Origin: Archilochus colubris
Lineage: Eukaryota > Chordata > Aves > Apodiformes > Trochilidae
Assembly: GCA_023079485.1 (NCBI GenBank)
Contig: CM041084.1
Location: 102,776,467-102,840,466, forward strand
Reading direction: 5' to 3'
Length of the DNA stretch: 64,000 nt
Shown here: piece by piece, positions 36,331 to 48,996 of the stretch
Layout of the letters: every line of letters starts with the position of its first letter
Position numbering within the stretch: position 1 is the stretch's first letter
Made by a program: the position numbers and the translations under genes
The notes under the pieces: model-generated
The model's input: the letters and a program-made list of their open reading frames with translations, nothing else
Database searches by the model: none
What the model was told of the DNA's origin: nothing

Positions 36331-38184
36331 CTTCCAAGTTCTTTAATTCTCATTATTAGGTTATGTGAGCCACTGAATATTTCCCATTTTCTGGAGGAAT
36401 GTCTGAGTGCCGAATGAGTGCATGAGGAGTATTGCAAATTATCATGTGGAAAAAAAATCCAATTCCAAAATGCTGATGGTGAATAGGAGAAATGACTGCA
36501 TGCCTTGACTGATGGCAGGAAGGCTTATGATTGTGACTTTTATAAAATCTCCAGCTATTTGAAAACTCAGGTCACATCTTATTTAGGGGCCAGTGTTGAT
36601 TTAAGATTCTAAGAGGAATGGTCCATGTCTTGAAATTTTGGCCTTCAGTTCACATAGTACATATTTTCAATTTAAAGCATTGTATCTTACTAGTTCATCA
36701 TGCATTTCCCAGTTGTTCTCAAGTGTTTAATAATAAATGATGCAGAAAGATGCAGGTCAGATTAATTAGTCTATTTGAGTGTGTGTGTGTACATTAGCAT
36801 TACTGAATGGTCTTTTACTGCTTAATTAAGCTTGCAACATACCTCTTTACATTGGTTTAGTACAATGCAGGTGTTCCAAGTTCAGGTATTCAGAGTTATG
36901 ATAGACATCTAAGTCAGATGCAAATCAGAGGACCTAAGTTAAATGCCTGATTTCCATATATAGTCCATGAAGGAAAGCAAGATACACAAAAGACAATCAG
37001 AATATCATTAGCTTGTCTATATTAAATTGTATAATCCGTTAATTACCTCTTTGCTGACATTTGCCATAACCCATTTCAGAGGATAGGTAATGTTACTGGT
37101 CTACATGGCAGCAAATGCCCCAATTAGAACAGGCCAGAAATTTTCCAATTAAATGGAATAGGCGTGAGAAACTTTGCTGGAAAAGTGCCATATACTTGAT
37201 GAAAAGCGTCAGGGTCAATTCTGCTTTTTTTTTTTCCTCATGAAATACAGCATGAAGCTCTTCCATACAAAGGATTTGTCCACTGCAAATTTAATGACAA
37301 GACAAAATGTATTACTATAAGCAACATGATTACATGGATCCTAGAGGACAGACGGGGCTAGCGGTTTATATACCCAGTGCTTCCATTTCACCCAGAAATC
37401 AAGTCATGTTGATAGAAAGGTTAATTTTCCACAAACTCTAGAGGTGGGTTTCTTCTCAAGTAGCTCTAGACACCTGCAATATGTATGGATATAACAGAGC
37501 TTTTCTGTTAGATGCCCTTTATTGTTAGCAGGGAGAAGCAGGTACCAAGAAAAATTATTCATCTGACTTAGAGATCTACTGAAGGATGAGATGACTCAGA
37601 CTTCAGCAAATTGTATTAGTCTCCATTGATAAGAAAAGAAGTTTAGGCAAGTAGCCCAGATGCAAGTAAATCCCATCTCAGAAAACAGCACTGATCCATA
37701 AGACTGAATGAACAAGTCTTCTAATAAAAGGGACAAACAGCCTCTTTTCTGCAGGAGAGTTAGTGTACATGCAGTACACAGTGTACATGCTCCAGAGATA
37801 TTAAAACCAAAAAACAGGCAAGTAGACTAAAGGAAGGAAACCTTTTTGGACATCCTCTTGCTTCTCTCTGGGATAGTTAAGTTTTTAAAAGTCTGAAATT
37901 TAAGGGGTACCACTCTGAGCAGAAAAGAGTCTACAACCAATCTTCCATTCCTGTCATTTCATCATTATACAGATATGCATTTCCTACAGCCTTTTGTGAG
38001 GAGTTATGTAATTTAGTTAAAAAATGTCTTGATCTTTGCATCTTTTTTTTTTTTGTTGATGTTGTTGGTTTGGTTTTTGATTTTAAATGAAAAATTTAGT
38101 TTCAGCTCTGATAGTGTAAGAGGAAAGTCAATAAACTTGATTGGAAGAAAGTGCTCAGCCACAGCTGAAAGAAACAGACTCAGA
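36331..38184. other. Unique AT-rich non-coding sequence
   Basis: No gene or repeat family recognised. A short (GT)6-7 run is at about 36779-36790, and a small inverted/direct motif GTGTACATGC recurs near 37750-37785. Confidence 0.5.
36779..36790 (+). repeat. Short (GT)n repeat
   Basis: Six to seven GT units. Confidence 0.7.
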
Positions 38185-38822
38185 AGTCAGCCAACAGTGT
38201 GCCCAGGTAGCCAAGAATGCCAATGGCATACTGGCCTGTATCAGGAACAGCGTGGCCAGTAGGTCCAAGGAAGTGATTCTGCCCCTGTACTCAGTGTTGG
38301 TGAGGCCACACCTCTAGTCCTGTGTCCAGTTCTGGGCCCCTCAGTTTAGGAAGGAGATTGAGGTGCTGGAGCAGGTCCAGAGAAGAGCAAGGAGGCTGTG
38401 AAGGGATCCAGCACAAGTCCTGTGAGGAAGGGCTGAGGGAGCTGGGGGTGTTCAGCCTGGAGAAGAGGAGGCTCAGGGGAGACCTCATCACTCTCTACAA
38501 CTCCCTGAAAGGAGGTTGTAGCCAGGTGGGAGTTGGTCTCTTTTCCCAGGCAGCTCTCAGCAAGACAAGACAGCATGGACTTAAACTCTGCCAGGGGAGA
38601 TTTAGGTTGGACATTAGAAAGAATTTCTTTACCGAGAGGGTGATCAGACATTGGAATGGGCTGCCCAGGGAAGTAGTGGATTCTCCGTCCCTGGAGATAT
38701 TTAAAAAGAGACTGGATGTGGCACTCAGTGCCATGGTCTGGTAACTGCAGCAGTAGTGGATCAAGGGTTGGACTTGATCTCTGAGGTCCCTTCCAACCCA
38801 GCCAATTCTATGATTCTATGAT
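38185..38822 (+). mobile_element. CR1 LINE, 5'-truncated, plus strand
   Basis: Longest 3' CR1 fragment on the plus strand. It starts at the ORF2 segment [22 protein letters not shown]. It continues through [42 protein letters not shown] and [20 protein letters not shown], and ends in GGTCCCTTCCAACCCAGCC plus two 8-mers at 38806-38822. ORF2 is broken by a stop (CACCTCTAG near 38310) and a small deletion near 38395; from about 38410 to 38744 it is open again. Same subfamily as 12245-12764. Confidence 0.95.
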
Positions 38823-41092
38823 AAGTCCCTTCACTTCCCTGGCTGCCTGTAAGGCTGCCTGGTAGTCTCTCAGCAGAGCTCAGCAGCACAACTTGCCTAA
38901 GCCCTCTGTCCTCCTCCCCTGGTGTTCAGCTCAGCTGCAAGATTAATTTCATCTGCACAGAGGAACCCTCAGGGTCATTGCAGCTTCAGCACCATGTAAT
39001 GATGAAGGAAGGGATGTAAAAGGAGTAGGTAAAGGCTACAGGGGAAATTGCTCACACTCCTGAAGAAAAAGGAAGCCAAAATGGTAGGGATGGACAGTCT
39101 GGCAAAATAACAATGTGTTTGCTGAACTGAAATATGACACAGTATGCCCAGAAAGCTATGGAGGAAAGAAAAAAAATTGCCCTGGCTGTTTCCACTTAAA
39201 AAAAGGGTAGCATTACAGAATCCTGGGTGGAACAAAGGGAGCACAACAGGCACATAGAGAGGTCATCACTTTCCCACAGCTGAGAAGAGAAACCAGAGAG
39301 CACAAACTTTTAGCAAAAGGGAAGTCAAAGCTCTCAGCAGGTTCAGCATTTCAAAAGGTGATGATGATGATGATGAGCATCCAGCAAACTGCAGATTGGT
39401 TGCCAGAGTTTAAGGCTGGGCTGGCTATTAAACAAATGACAGATGTCTAGAGACACAGCAGGAAGATTATCAATAAGTTCTCCTGGCTCTTCCTAATAAA
39501 GAAAACTTAAACTTATTTTTGAATACCACAATCATAGAAGAATGAATAGTGTCCTGCTTTCTAGAGGATCAAGCACAGAAGAAAAATCTGCCATTCTGAT
39601 TTCTTGCAAATGAGCACATGGGCATCAAAATAACCACACAGGCACCTGCAAAGGTAATTACCCTTTTTGACCTAATCAGCATATTGAGGCTTTGGTTGTA
39701 CATCTTGATCTGGCTGCAACAGTCAAGTGAAGAAGCTGCCAGCTGCAGCTTGTTCCCAGCTGTCCACCACCACCACTTTGCTGGAGGTTACTGACTTGTG
39801 AACCCTGCTGATGTAACTATCCAGACAATCATCTCTGCTTCAATAAAACCAAGCCAGAAGAACTGAAATGCCATAAGTATCGGGTCTTCTCTTGGCTTGA
39901 CTCTTGCAGCTCAGCTGGGTGCTGAGGTGATCACCTGAGCAGCCATATGAGCAGTACTGGGTGTCTCAAACCAGAACTACCTCTGGTCAAGGTCTGTTTC
40001 TATATGGAGGACAGAGACCAACCCTTTCCATCTCATGCTGTTGGACTGAAACATTTCCAGGCCTTCTCCCTGACAACACTCTCCCTACAAACTCTGCTTC
40101 TAGAGTTTCCCCAGGTCATATTAAAAATCTTTGTCTGACTTTCTGCTGCCTTGGCCATCAGCTTCTCTGGTGTTTCAGATGCCTCCAGCTCCCTGGTAGC
40201 ATGTCCCACAACACCCATCCTGTAGCAGAGCTCTCCTCCCATATAGTTGGGATCCCTGCAGCTGCTGTGTGTTTTGAGACATAGCTCCCAGTGCTTCAGT
40301 TGTCTGCTGAGTCAAGGAGCTTAACTTCTTTATGGCAGTGTAGCAAAATGCATCTTTTCTTCATGAAAACAGCAGGTTAGCTGGTTTATGCTCTGCATTG
40401 AAACAAGGCATAGAGAATTATTATATGGTAGAAATTTAAGTAGCTCTGTAGTCCAGGAGACATAGTGGGCTGGGTTTTAGGAGGGGACACTGAGAAATGT
40501 GCATAGGGCATTCATGTGTTTCAGCAGTCTTTCCCATTCTTCCTTCTTGATCTCACCCCCCATCCACTCACTGATGGCTGACCTGAAGGAAATAATATTT
40601 TTTTGCTTTCTGGCCTGAACTGTCCTTTCTCTGTGTCCAAAGTAAAACCTCATAGCTGAAAGGCAGCCTCAGCTGAGCATGCTGAAACCCGTGAACCTGA
40701 GTCTGCCCATGTGGGACCAGCCTGAACAGGATTTCCCCTAGTTCCCAACGCTACAGTTTGTTCCTTTAATGTAAGTCGTAGGGTCATGATTTGACTTTCA
40801 AATGAGATAGTATAATCACAAGTTACAGAAAGAGATGTGTATCCTCATAGAAGTGCATGATATGAAGGATTACAACTGATTTCATCCCAAAATTTTCTAA
40901 CAATGTTTTTTGCTGAGCTGCTTGCTATATGTTGGTTGGTATGATTTAACTAAGAAAAGCTATACAAAACACATTGTGAGTGCACATACTTATAAATGAA
41001 GCAGAAATAATCAATTATTCTGTTTCCTTCATTTTCTAACATGTTTGTATACCCTGGCTTCAGTCCATCTTTGGTGAGAGAGGCTCTACTAT
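38823..41092. other. Non-coding sequence, possible old repeat at 39.7-40.3 kb
   Basis: 38823-39640 is unique sequence with a short GATGAT run at about 39358-39375. 39650-40320 is less AT-rich and has an AATAAA followed by sequence resembling an LTR end, but I cannot place it in a family. No gene recognised. Confidence 0.4.
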
Positions 41093-42048
41093 TGTATTGG
41101 GTTTGCATTGCAAGGTTTTGGTAGCAGAGGAGCTACAATGGTGACTTCTGTGAGAAGCTGCCAGAAACAACTTCTAAGTCCAAGAGAGCCAATACCACTC
41201 AGCTCCAAGATGGACCAGCTGCTGGCCAAGGCTGAACCAACCAGTGTCAGTACTAGTGTCTCTGTGGTAACATATTTAAGAAGGGGGCTAAATTTCTGAA
41301 GAACAGCTATTGCAGCAAGAGAAAGATATGAAAATATCTGAGAGGAACAGCTCTGCAAACACCAAGTTCAGTGAAGAAAGAGGTGCTCCAGGCACCGGAG
41401 CAGAGATTACCCCTCAGCCCATGGCAGTCCATGTTGGAGCAGATATCCACCTGCAGCCTGTGGAGCTACATCAGAGCAAGTGGATGCCTGAAGGAGGCTG
41501 TAACCCTGTAGGAATCCCACACTGCAGCAGGGTCCTGGCAGGATCTGTGGACCTGTGGAGAAAGAAGCCCATCCTGAAGGAGTTCATGAAGAAGTGCAGC
41601 CTGTGAGAAGGACTCAAGTTAGAGAAGTTCATGGGGGACTCTCTCCCATGGGAGGGACCCGACACTGCAGCAGGGGAAGAGTTTGAGGAGCAATTCCCCT
41701 TACCAGGAATGAGCAGCAGAGATGACATGTAAAGAACATCCCCTGAGCTGCTGGGGGGTAGGAGGTAGAGAAATTGGGAGTGAGGATAAGCCCAAGAAAA
41801 AGGGGGTGATGGTGGAAATCTGTTTTTAAGATTTGATTTTATTTCTCATTATACTATTCTGATTTGATTCATAACAAATTAAACCGATTTCTCTAAGACT
41901 GTTTTCCCCATTCTTGATCCCTCCCTGGCCTTATCTGGACCCACAAGCCTTTTGTTATATCTTGTTACCCCTGCCCTGCTGAGTAGAGGAGTGATAGAGC
42001 AGTTTTGGTTGGCAACTGGTGTAGAGCCAGGATCAACCCACCACAACA
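41093..42048 (+). mobile_element. ERVL-type solo LTR, plus strand
   Basis: A 956-bp LTR starting TGTATTGGGTTTGCATTGC and ending CCACCACAACA. It shares landmark blocks with 24623-25654: GTGAGAAGCTGCC, GATATGAAAATATCTGAGA, CCTCAGCCCATGGCAG and the GGGACTCTCTCCCATGGGAGGGACC region. It is more diverged and lacks the GC-rich expansions. The ends are recognisable, but neighbouring 5-mers (ACTAT and ATGCA) do not match, so the target duplication is lost. No internal region remains. Confidence 0.85.
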
Positions 42049-45000
42049 ATGCATGGGCAGAAAGCTGAATCTCCTGACTGAATGTCCTGCCATAATATTT
42101 CTTGTCCAGTGTCTCAAGTTCATATAGAGACTAAGCTACTACCTGAACTTTCAGGTTTTCTCAGAACTGGATGAAATTTCTCAGACTTCTGCATTGCAGT
42201 CATCAATATTCTTTGTCATTGTGTAATCCCTCTTTGCAGAATGGAGCCCTATAAAGCTCCTCACCTCTAGTTCCCATTTGTTTTTATAAAGCCTATTTTC
42301 TTGAAAGGTTTCCTTGTATTGACAGCATATAGCATTCTCTCCCTGAGATCTTTTTCATTCTGACCTGAAAACTTAATGCTCATCTCTATTTTTTAATCTT
42401 CCAAGCTGTATCAGTGGTACATTCTCCCTCGCTTTCCTCGGGAAATTTTGTTAACTATTTGACTTTGATCTTTCTGTGATTATTACACAATCAGAGCCAG
42501 GAAAACTTCAAACAACATTCAGTGGTTCAGTGGTTTGAAACACAGTTAAATTAGAACTGTATTTTTAAATATACAGATTGTGTGTTTCAGTGAAGCTGAG
42601 TTTTACTGCTGTATTTGTTTACTTTTGGTTTTATTCCACTAATCAACTCACAAAAAATTTTACTGAGCACAGATCAATAGCTAAACTTGTTGTCAGTCAG
42701 GTGTAAGAATGTAAAATCAATATAATCACTTTCTTGATATCCTTCTCCCTTAAAAGCACAGAGGTAATAAAGAGCGGAAAGTACAACAAACAGCATAGAA
42801 TATACAGGGGGAAGAGGGATGCAGTGCATGATTGTTTCTTTTCATGCCTTTCTTCTTCCAACTTCTGCTATCCCAACTCTACTTCAAAATAATTTGTCCC
42901 TCTAGAGTTGCCCTTAAATTAAGGGAAATGTCAGGCTTCATGCAACTAGCAGTTAAGGCTGCAATCGTTTCTTCTAGAGAGACTATTCCTGTTAGGGAGA
43001 AAAAAGTGGTGGTGCCTTTCAATCTGAAAGGGAGTACTTGAGTGGAAGGACAGCTGACCTTAGGCTGAATTAACTGGTCAGTCTGAGGGGATACTTACCT
43101 GAGGAGGATGTCTGGGCTCAGCTCTAGCAATTGATTCCTGGTGATGATCTGCAAAACTGTAGCTATGCTTGATAAAGTCTGGCAACAGCATGCTCAATTC
43201 TTCAGTATGCATGTTGTCCTTACCTCTGGAATAGAAGTCAGTGAAGCCCCACATCCCCAGTGGTGTTGCTGGCTTTAGTGTTTCTAGTGTTCTAGTGTTC
43301 CATGGTCATAAGAAGTTAGGAATCAGCATCAGGTTTTATAGAGCATTTGGCTACTGGTCAAGCCTGCTGTTTGTTTCTTTCCTACTAGGTAAAATCCTAC
43401 ATTCCACCCACCCTCAGCTTGGAATGATATCAGCATCACAAGCTTCCCATTAATTAATTTGTTTTTGTAATACACTTAGTTTTTTGTTCCAAAACCACAC
43501 TATCCTTTGGTGAAAAGTTTCTGACATGGATATTCTCTGGAATTATAAAAACAGATAAGCATAAAAACCTGGCATTCTTTAGATCAACTTGACTTTCAAA
43601 TTTTAAATTCAGCTAGATATCCCCACCTACTCCATGAACTTCTTCTGAGAACATTAATAATATGAACAAAACCACAGTGCATAAATGTTAACCACATCTG
43701 CACTGACATGGTCTTTTTTTTTCTTTAGCTCGCCCTCTAAAGTGTCCATGTACCTGGTATTCAGATTTTTCGTGTACCAGTCAACCAAGGCAGGGTCACA
43801 GTATTCTTGGAAAATCCTAGGCTGCTGTCTTGTGGGAGCCAGTATGCATAACAGATCAGGATAATGGATTTTCCTAATTCTGCTTGTCCACTGGGTTGTA
43901 AACTGTTTACTTTGATAAAAGTAAAGTAAAGCAGAATGAAAGCAACACGGAGTGCAAGAGAAGCAGAGTTCCTGAGTGCTGCTAAATTTTTAGCAATTTG
44001 TAAGGTATCTCCTCAGGCACTAGACATTGAGCACCTTAACTACCAAGCAAAATCTTCTTGGTAGAGTACATATCATGCATGAGAATCATGCTATTTAGTA
44101 CAAGCTCTATATGTGATTTATACGATCTTTGGCAGGTACCTCTCACATCAGAATTTAAGTTGCTCTTACAGCTTGATATGGAAATGTAAAGTAATATGCT
44201 AGCATCAAGATCTTGGCAAAATAACAAAAATAAAATATATTTGTTTGTATTTATATTACTTCATGCATTAAATTGTTAGTAAAAGTTTTTACATTATTTT
44301 GTTTTCCATTAAATCACTTTGGATTCTAAAATGTTGCTTCTCTTTTGTTTTTGTACTGTTTCTTTTCATTTCAGACTCATTCTGAAAAGGAATTTCTTTC
44401 ACTAGATGGCTTTAGGGACAAGTTAGATAACTATCTGTTACAAATTTGTTAGGAAGAAGTGATCCAATTTGTTCTGCAGAGGGTTGCAACAGAAGAGTAA
44501 TTGCCACCACCAGAAAAGTTTCATCCAAGCTTTACAAGCACAAGTTATTGTATCTCCTCCCCTTTCTCCCTGTATCACTATTCCCTGCCTCATTTTTCCT
44601 TTTCTGGGTTTGCTGTCACCCACTCTCTGCCCTGTTGCTAACACTGTTAACACCAAATTTCTAGACAGTGCTGGGCTTCCTGCTTCCCTCCCCAAAACCT
44701 ACATCCCTTCTGTTGCATCCTGGTGCTCTGCCTCACCTCTTGCCCCATCTCCACACTTCTTTTCCTCATTTCCATAGGCACATCAAGGGGCCCAGTTAAG
44801 AAGTCCATGTGGATTCACCTGACTGCAGCCTGAGCTACCTGTGCTGAGGTCCAGCAAAGCCCATTAGTCAGTGCTTCAGGCTCAGTCCCTCCTTCTATGT
44901 ATGAACTGCAGGAGGCAGGAGAGATGAATGACCATTTTTTCTTACTGTGGCTACAGAGTTGTGTCTGTGATAGATGAGGTGTTTATGAATTCAACTTGGA

Positions 45001-45514
45001 ATTCCTAGTTCACCAGCAACCAATGTGCTTTTCTCCCACCCTATATAGAATCACATATCCATTCCATGGAAGGTGCCTCTTGGAAAAGTACAGAACAAGG
45101 TCAGCAGAGACCTTCCAAAACTTACCAGGTCTAATAACTCTTTAATTTTGGTTTTGTCATCTCGCACTTTTGTGTCATGATGTTACATTTTTTTCTGAGC
45201 TCACAAGATTCTGTGATAAAAATGAAAAAAAAAAAAATTAAATCAAGTCCTCTCAGCTGAAATGAATATTGACTTTGAAAGGCTTAAAAGGTCAAAGAGA
45301 GATTATAGCAAATATTGGTTTATTATTGCAAAAATTCACTATTTTTAAGGCTACCACAGAGATCTTGACAGATCCAGCAGGAACAGTTTTGGGTGGTGGT
45401 TTAGGCTAGGCAGAATCATAATTCCTCATAATACACTGACTTGGGGGACTGGCACCCACAAAACCTCTCACAATCCCAGTAAAGTGAACCTTCCTGAGTA
45501 AGTGAAAACCACAG
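42049..45514. other. Unique AT-rich non-coding sequence
   Basis: No gene, LTR or LINE recognised. A short A13 tract lies near 45225-45238. Open frames at about 44440-44780 are pyrimidine-rich artefacts. Confidence 0.5.
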
Positions 45515-45811
45515 TATGAGTGTCAGGAGGATGGATCCAAGCTCCTCTCAGCAATGTCCAAAGACAGGACAAGGGGTAATATGTGCAAGGTGGAGCATTC
45601 TGAGTAAACATAAGGAAAATATTTTTCATTGTGAGGGTGACAAAGCACTGAACAGGCTGTCTAGTGAGGTTATGGAGTCTCCCCTGGAGATATTCAAAAC
45701 CCTCCTGGACATGTTCCTATGTGACCTGCACGAGGTGATCCTGCTCTGGCAGGGGTGTTGGACTCGATGATCTTTTACAGTCTCTTCCAACCCGTAATAT
45801 TCTGTGATAGT
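45515..45811 (+). mobile_element. CR1 LINE, decayed 3' fragment
   Basis: Translation in one frame keeps CR1 traces: [11 protein letters not shown] (from the SDRTRGNG area), then KENIFHCEGDKALNRLSSEV and SPLEIFKTLLDMFLCDL (the [19 protein letters not shown] area). The end GTTGGACTCGATGATC...CTTCCAACCCGTAATATTCTGTG is the CR1 3' tip with one 8-mer. Internal deletion and substitutions indicate an old insertion. Confidence 0.85.
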
Positions 45812-48768
45812 AGCTGGAATGAACATTTTTCCTGGTGTTTTTATCTCCATTAAAAAAACCTCATCTGTCTCATCTACAGGGCAGTGCTAAAGGTGTTTCT
45901 TTCATGTGCTGCCTTCATGGCTCTACCCCAGTTGGCTGGAATTGCAATAGTCTTTTGACTATATGCTTATATGCTGGAGTCTTATAGCTCAAGGCCCATC
46001 CACAGTACAAATAATAGATAAATACCTCTTTATGATCAAATATGATACTGACTTTTAAGTTTTATATGAATGGTTTAGTTTAGAAAAGTAAATCATACCC
46101 TGGTCTTTATATGGAAGGTTGCAAAGGACAATTGATCTATAATTCCTTACACATTCCATGGAATGCTTCTCTGTTGCAGCAATAGACTGCCTACCTTGCA
46201 TCCAAGATTAGATAATTTTTCACTTAGAAACTAAATGTTTAGAAGGATACACGTGACAAATTTATAGTTCTCAGCAAGCACTTTTCATATACAGAGGCTA
46301 TAATCCTGATTATTTCAGTGTAACTGAGTGTATTATTTACTGACTGTTGAAAATTCTAGAGGATAAAGAGAAGCTATGGAAATTGCCATGGTAAATCATG
46401 ATGTGTCTCTAACCAAGGATTCATACCTCCTCTTCTGATCCCAAGAGAAAGTAAAAGATAAAAAACTTCTCTTTCAATCTAATGTAATATAGTGAAATGC
46501 AACATTTCCTCTGTTTACATATCTAAAATCCGTGCTGAACCACATGATTCCTCATTATTATTTAGTTGGGAGCTGTGTGCAGAGCTCCGTGGGAGTAAGA
46601 TTTTGGGGGGCTAGTGACACAAAATGGATTTAGCACGTGGGTTCACACAGAGCATGAATCCATCCTTCAGAACACTCTTGGAGGGGAGAAACCAAAACAT
46701 CTATTATCTGGGTAGTGTGATTGACAGCATCAGCCCTCACGTAAACAACATTTGCACAGTGGAAAAGGAACCAGCCTATAACAACTGCTTTTCTAGGCAC
46801 AAAGCCACTCCCTTTTAGCCTTTCTCTATCTCCCAATGGTGCTGGGAGGAAGGGCTTTACATAATGAGTGGTTGGTACACAGACCAAAATGTGACTATGC
46901 TATGAGATACAGGATAATTTGGAGGTACACTGTCATGTCCCATTCAGCTTCAGCCATAATCTGGCCCAAATTTGGGGTGATTTGGCAAGCAGAGACTTCA
47001 AGTTTTGATAATATGCACGTTAGTATCATGGGACAGTGGAGATCATGTCTCATAATAATTCTGTATTACCATAGGGAATTTGTGCCTTGATAGAAATGTT
47101 AGGCACTCTCTCTCAAATAAAAAACAAACAAATCATGTGTAATGTAGCTGTTGAAAGAAAGGTTATTACTAATAAAAATAAAATTACTAGGGCCATGTGA
47201 GCAAACACAGGAACATATGGAAAGTCAGCACTAGAGCTGAAAGCTTATGAAAACACCTGTATCTAAATTTTGACCTTAGAATTTTCTCCTTGTTTTATTT
47301 CCCCAGGCTTAGCCAAAATCTGCAAATAAACAATCCCATCAAACTGCAGGACTTCTCCAGGAATTCACTGTGTCCATCTGTTTGTGAATCACTCACAGGC
47401 AGCAGCAAGTAAACAATAAATACATGAAGATACAAATAATAAGACTTTACTGGAGGAAAAAAAGCATAGATCCTCAAGGCAGGAACGTGCCTTTTTACAT
47501 TTATTCTGGAAGAAGGAGAAAAGCCAGAGCTCAGCAGGCTTTCTTTGATTTCTTAACTGACACTTCATTTATTTATTCCTTTTGTATTTTTTCCATATAG
47601 CAGAACTTATGTGACTGTTCTTTATGTTATTATAATTTCCTCTAAGTTTGAATGTTTGCAATGAAAGGGATCCCATGGAGTTTAAAAGAAGATTCTTAAT
47701 TCTGTCTGAAAACATCTTTGCTATAACTATTAAAAGAAGCATATATGAGGAGATACTAAAAGATTTTGAGGGAATTTTTAGAATGAAAAAGACTAAAGGA
47801 AGAAAATCTACAATTATGTTAAGAAGTTGCTACAGTGAAGACATATTTTTATCTTGGTTACCATGAGGTTACCACAAGAAAAAGTTTATACCCCAGCAAA
47901 GGGTTAAAAAATGTTCTTTATTTGTTCACGTTACAAATTTAGTAGCAGTCAGGGTTTTATTGGTGCTTTCTCCATGTAGGTACTTTAATTCTGCTGCTCA
48001 AGCCATTCTCAGGAAGGATGCTTTCTGCACTTCACCTACTGCCAGCTTGCTCCTTTTTCCCCGTGCATGCTCAGAGACATTCTTAATTTCTCAAGCAGTT
48101 CAGCTATTCATGTTACTCAAAGGCAGCTCAGAAGCACAGACAAACTGAAATTTATTGTGGATGCAGGCAAGGCAGCTAAAGTAGAAGGCAGTACAATTCA
48201 GTAATGAAATGGTACTGAGAATGGAAGGTGCTGTTGAGAAGGAAGGGATTGTGAAAAGGATTTTTTAATGGGTGATTTTTTTCATAGAGGAAGGAAGTCT
48301 GGAGACTTAAGTAGTGGAAAGGATTAAGGAAGACAAATATCATTCTCAGGCTTTCAAGGAAATCTTCTGGGAGGTTTTTATTTAGATGAGACATCATAAC
48401 ATAGATGGAGATGGTAGAAACATCTTCATCCCCTCATTACCTCAGTCCTGCAGTATCACCCATATACTTCTCTTTCCTAGCACTCCTCTGCCCCAGTCTT
48501 TCTTCAGAGTCCCCTAGCATTCCTACCCTCTTAAGTGTTGGGTTTTTTCTTCAGTTTCCTCACTCTTTCCACGTTCCATGTCTCTTAAAGAAGCTTCCAC
48601 TCCGCTGAGAAATCCTTGTTTTCCTGTATCATCCATCCAGCCCCCTACATGACTTCAGACTAGGAGAAAATGGACATCTCCAAATGTCACATGGGACACA
48701 ATCTCCAACATCGCTGTTCCAGAACTTTCTAAGTACTGTGAAGTAGCAATAGCTACTGTCCTGCACAC
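45812..48768. other. Unique non-coding sequence
   Basis: Three kilobases without recognised genes or interspersed repeats. Short open frames at 46624-47090 and 47648-47866 have no recognisable domains and compositions typical of AT-rich non-coding DNA. Confidence 0.5.
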
Positions 48769-48871
48769 TGTCATGGTTTAGGCTCAGCTGGTACCAACCA
48801 GACCTCAGCTCGCCAAACCCCCTACCCCATTGTGGGACAGGGAGGAGAAAATCCACCTTAAGGTTCATTAA
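48769..48871 (-). mobile_element. Truncated second LTR (3' end only)
   Basis: On the minus strand, 103 bp of LTR 3' end: starts in TTAATGAACC, passes GGTGGATTTTCTCCTCCCTGT and ends GCCTAAACCATGACA. The first half matches the terminus of the full LTR at 48997-50022. The last 50 bases diverge (GGCGAGCTGAGGTCTGGTTGG instead of TTAATATTTGCTGG), so it belongs to a different LTR variant. Confidence 0.75.
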
Positions 48872-48996
48872 AAACCACATACAATGCCAGAAGGCTTCAG
48901 ATCTTCCAGAACTACTCAGGCTGAATTCTTCACTGAGAAAATGTAGTTTCTCCTCCTAATTCTGACATGAATTCATCAAGACTCTTCAGCCCATTG
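48872..48996 (-). mobile_element. 125-bp ERV leader remnant between two LTR pieces
   Basis: Minus-strand CAATGGGCTGAAGAGTC to TGTATGTGGTTT, the same 125-bp segment as 25655-25779. It sits between a full upstream LTR and the truncated downstream LTR, as expected if most of the internal viral region was deleted. Confidence 0.7.

Noticed and set aside
39650..40320. Possible old LTR (AATAAA followed by an LTR-like end)
   Set aside because: No diagnostic termini, target duplication or second copy in the window to support it.
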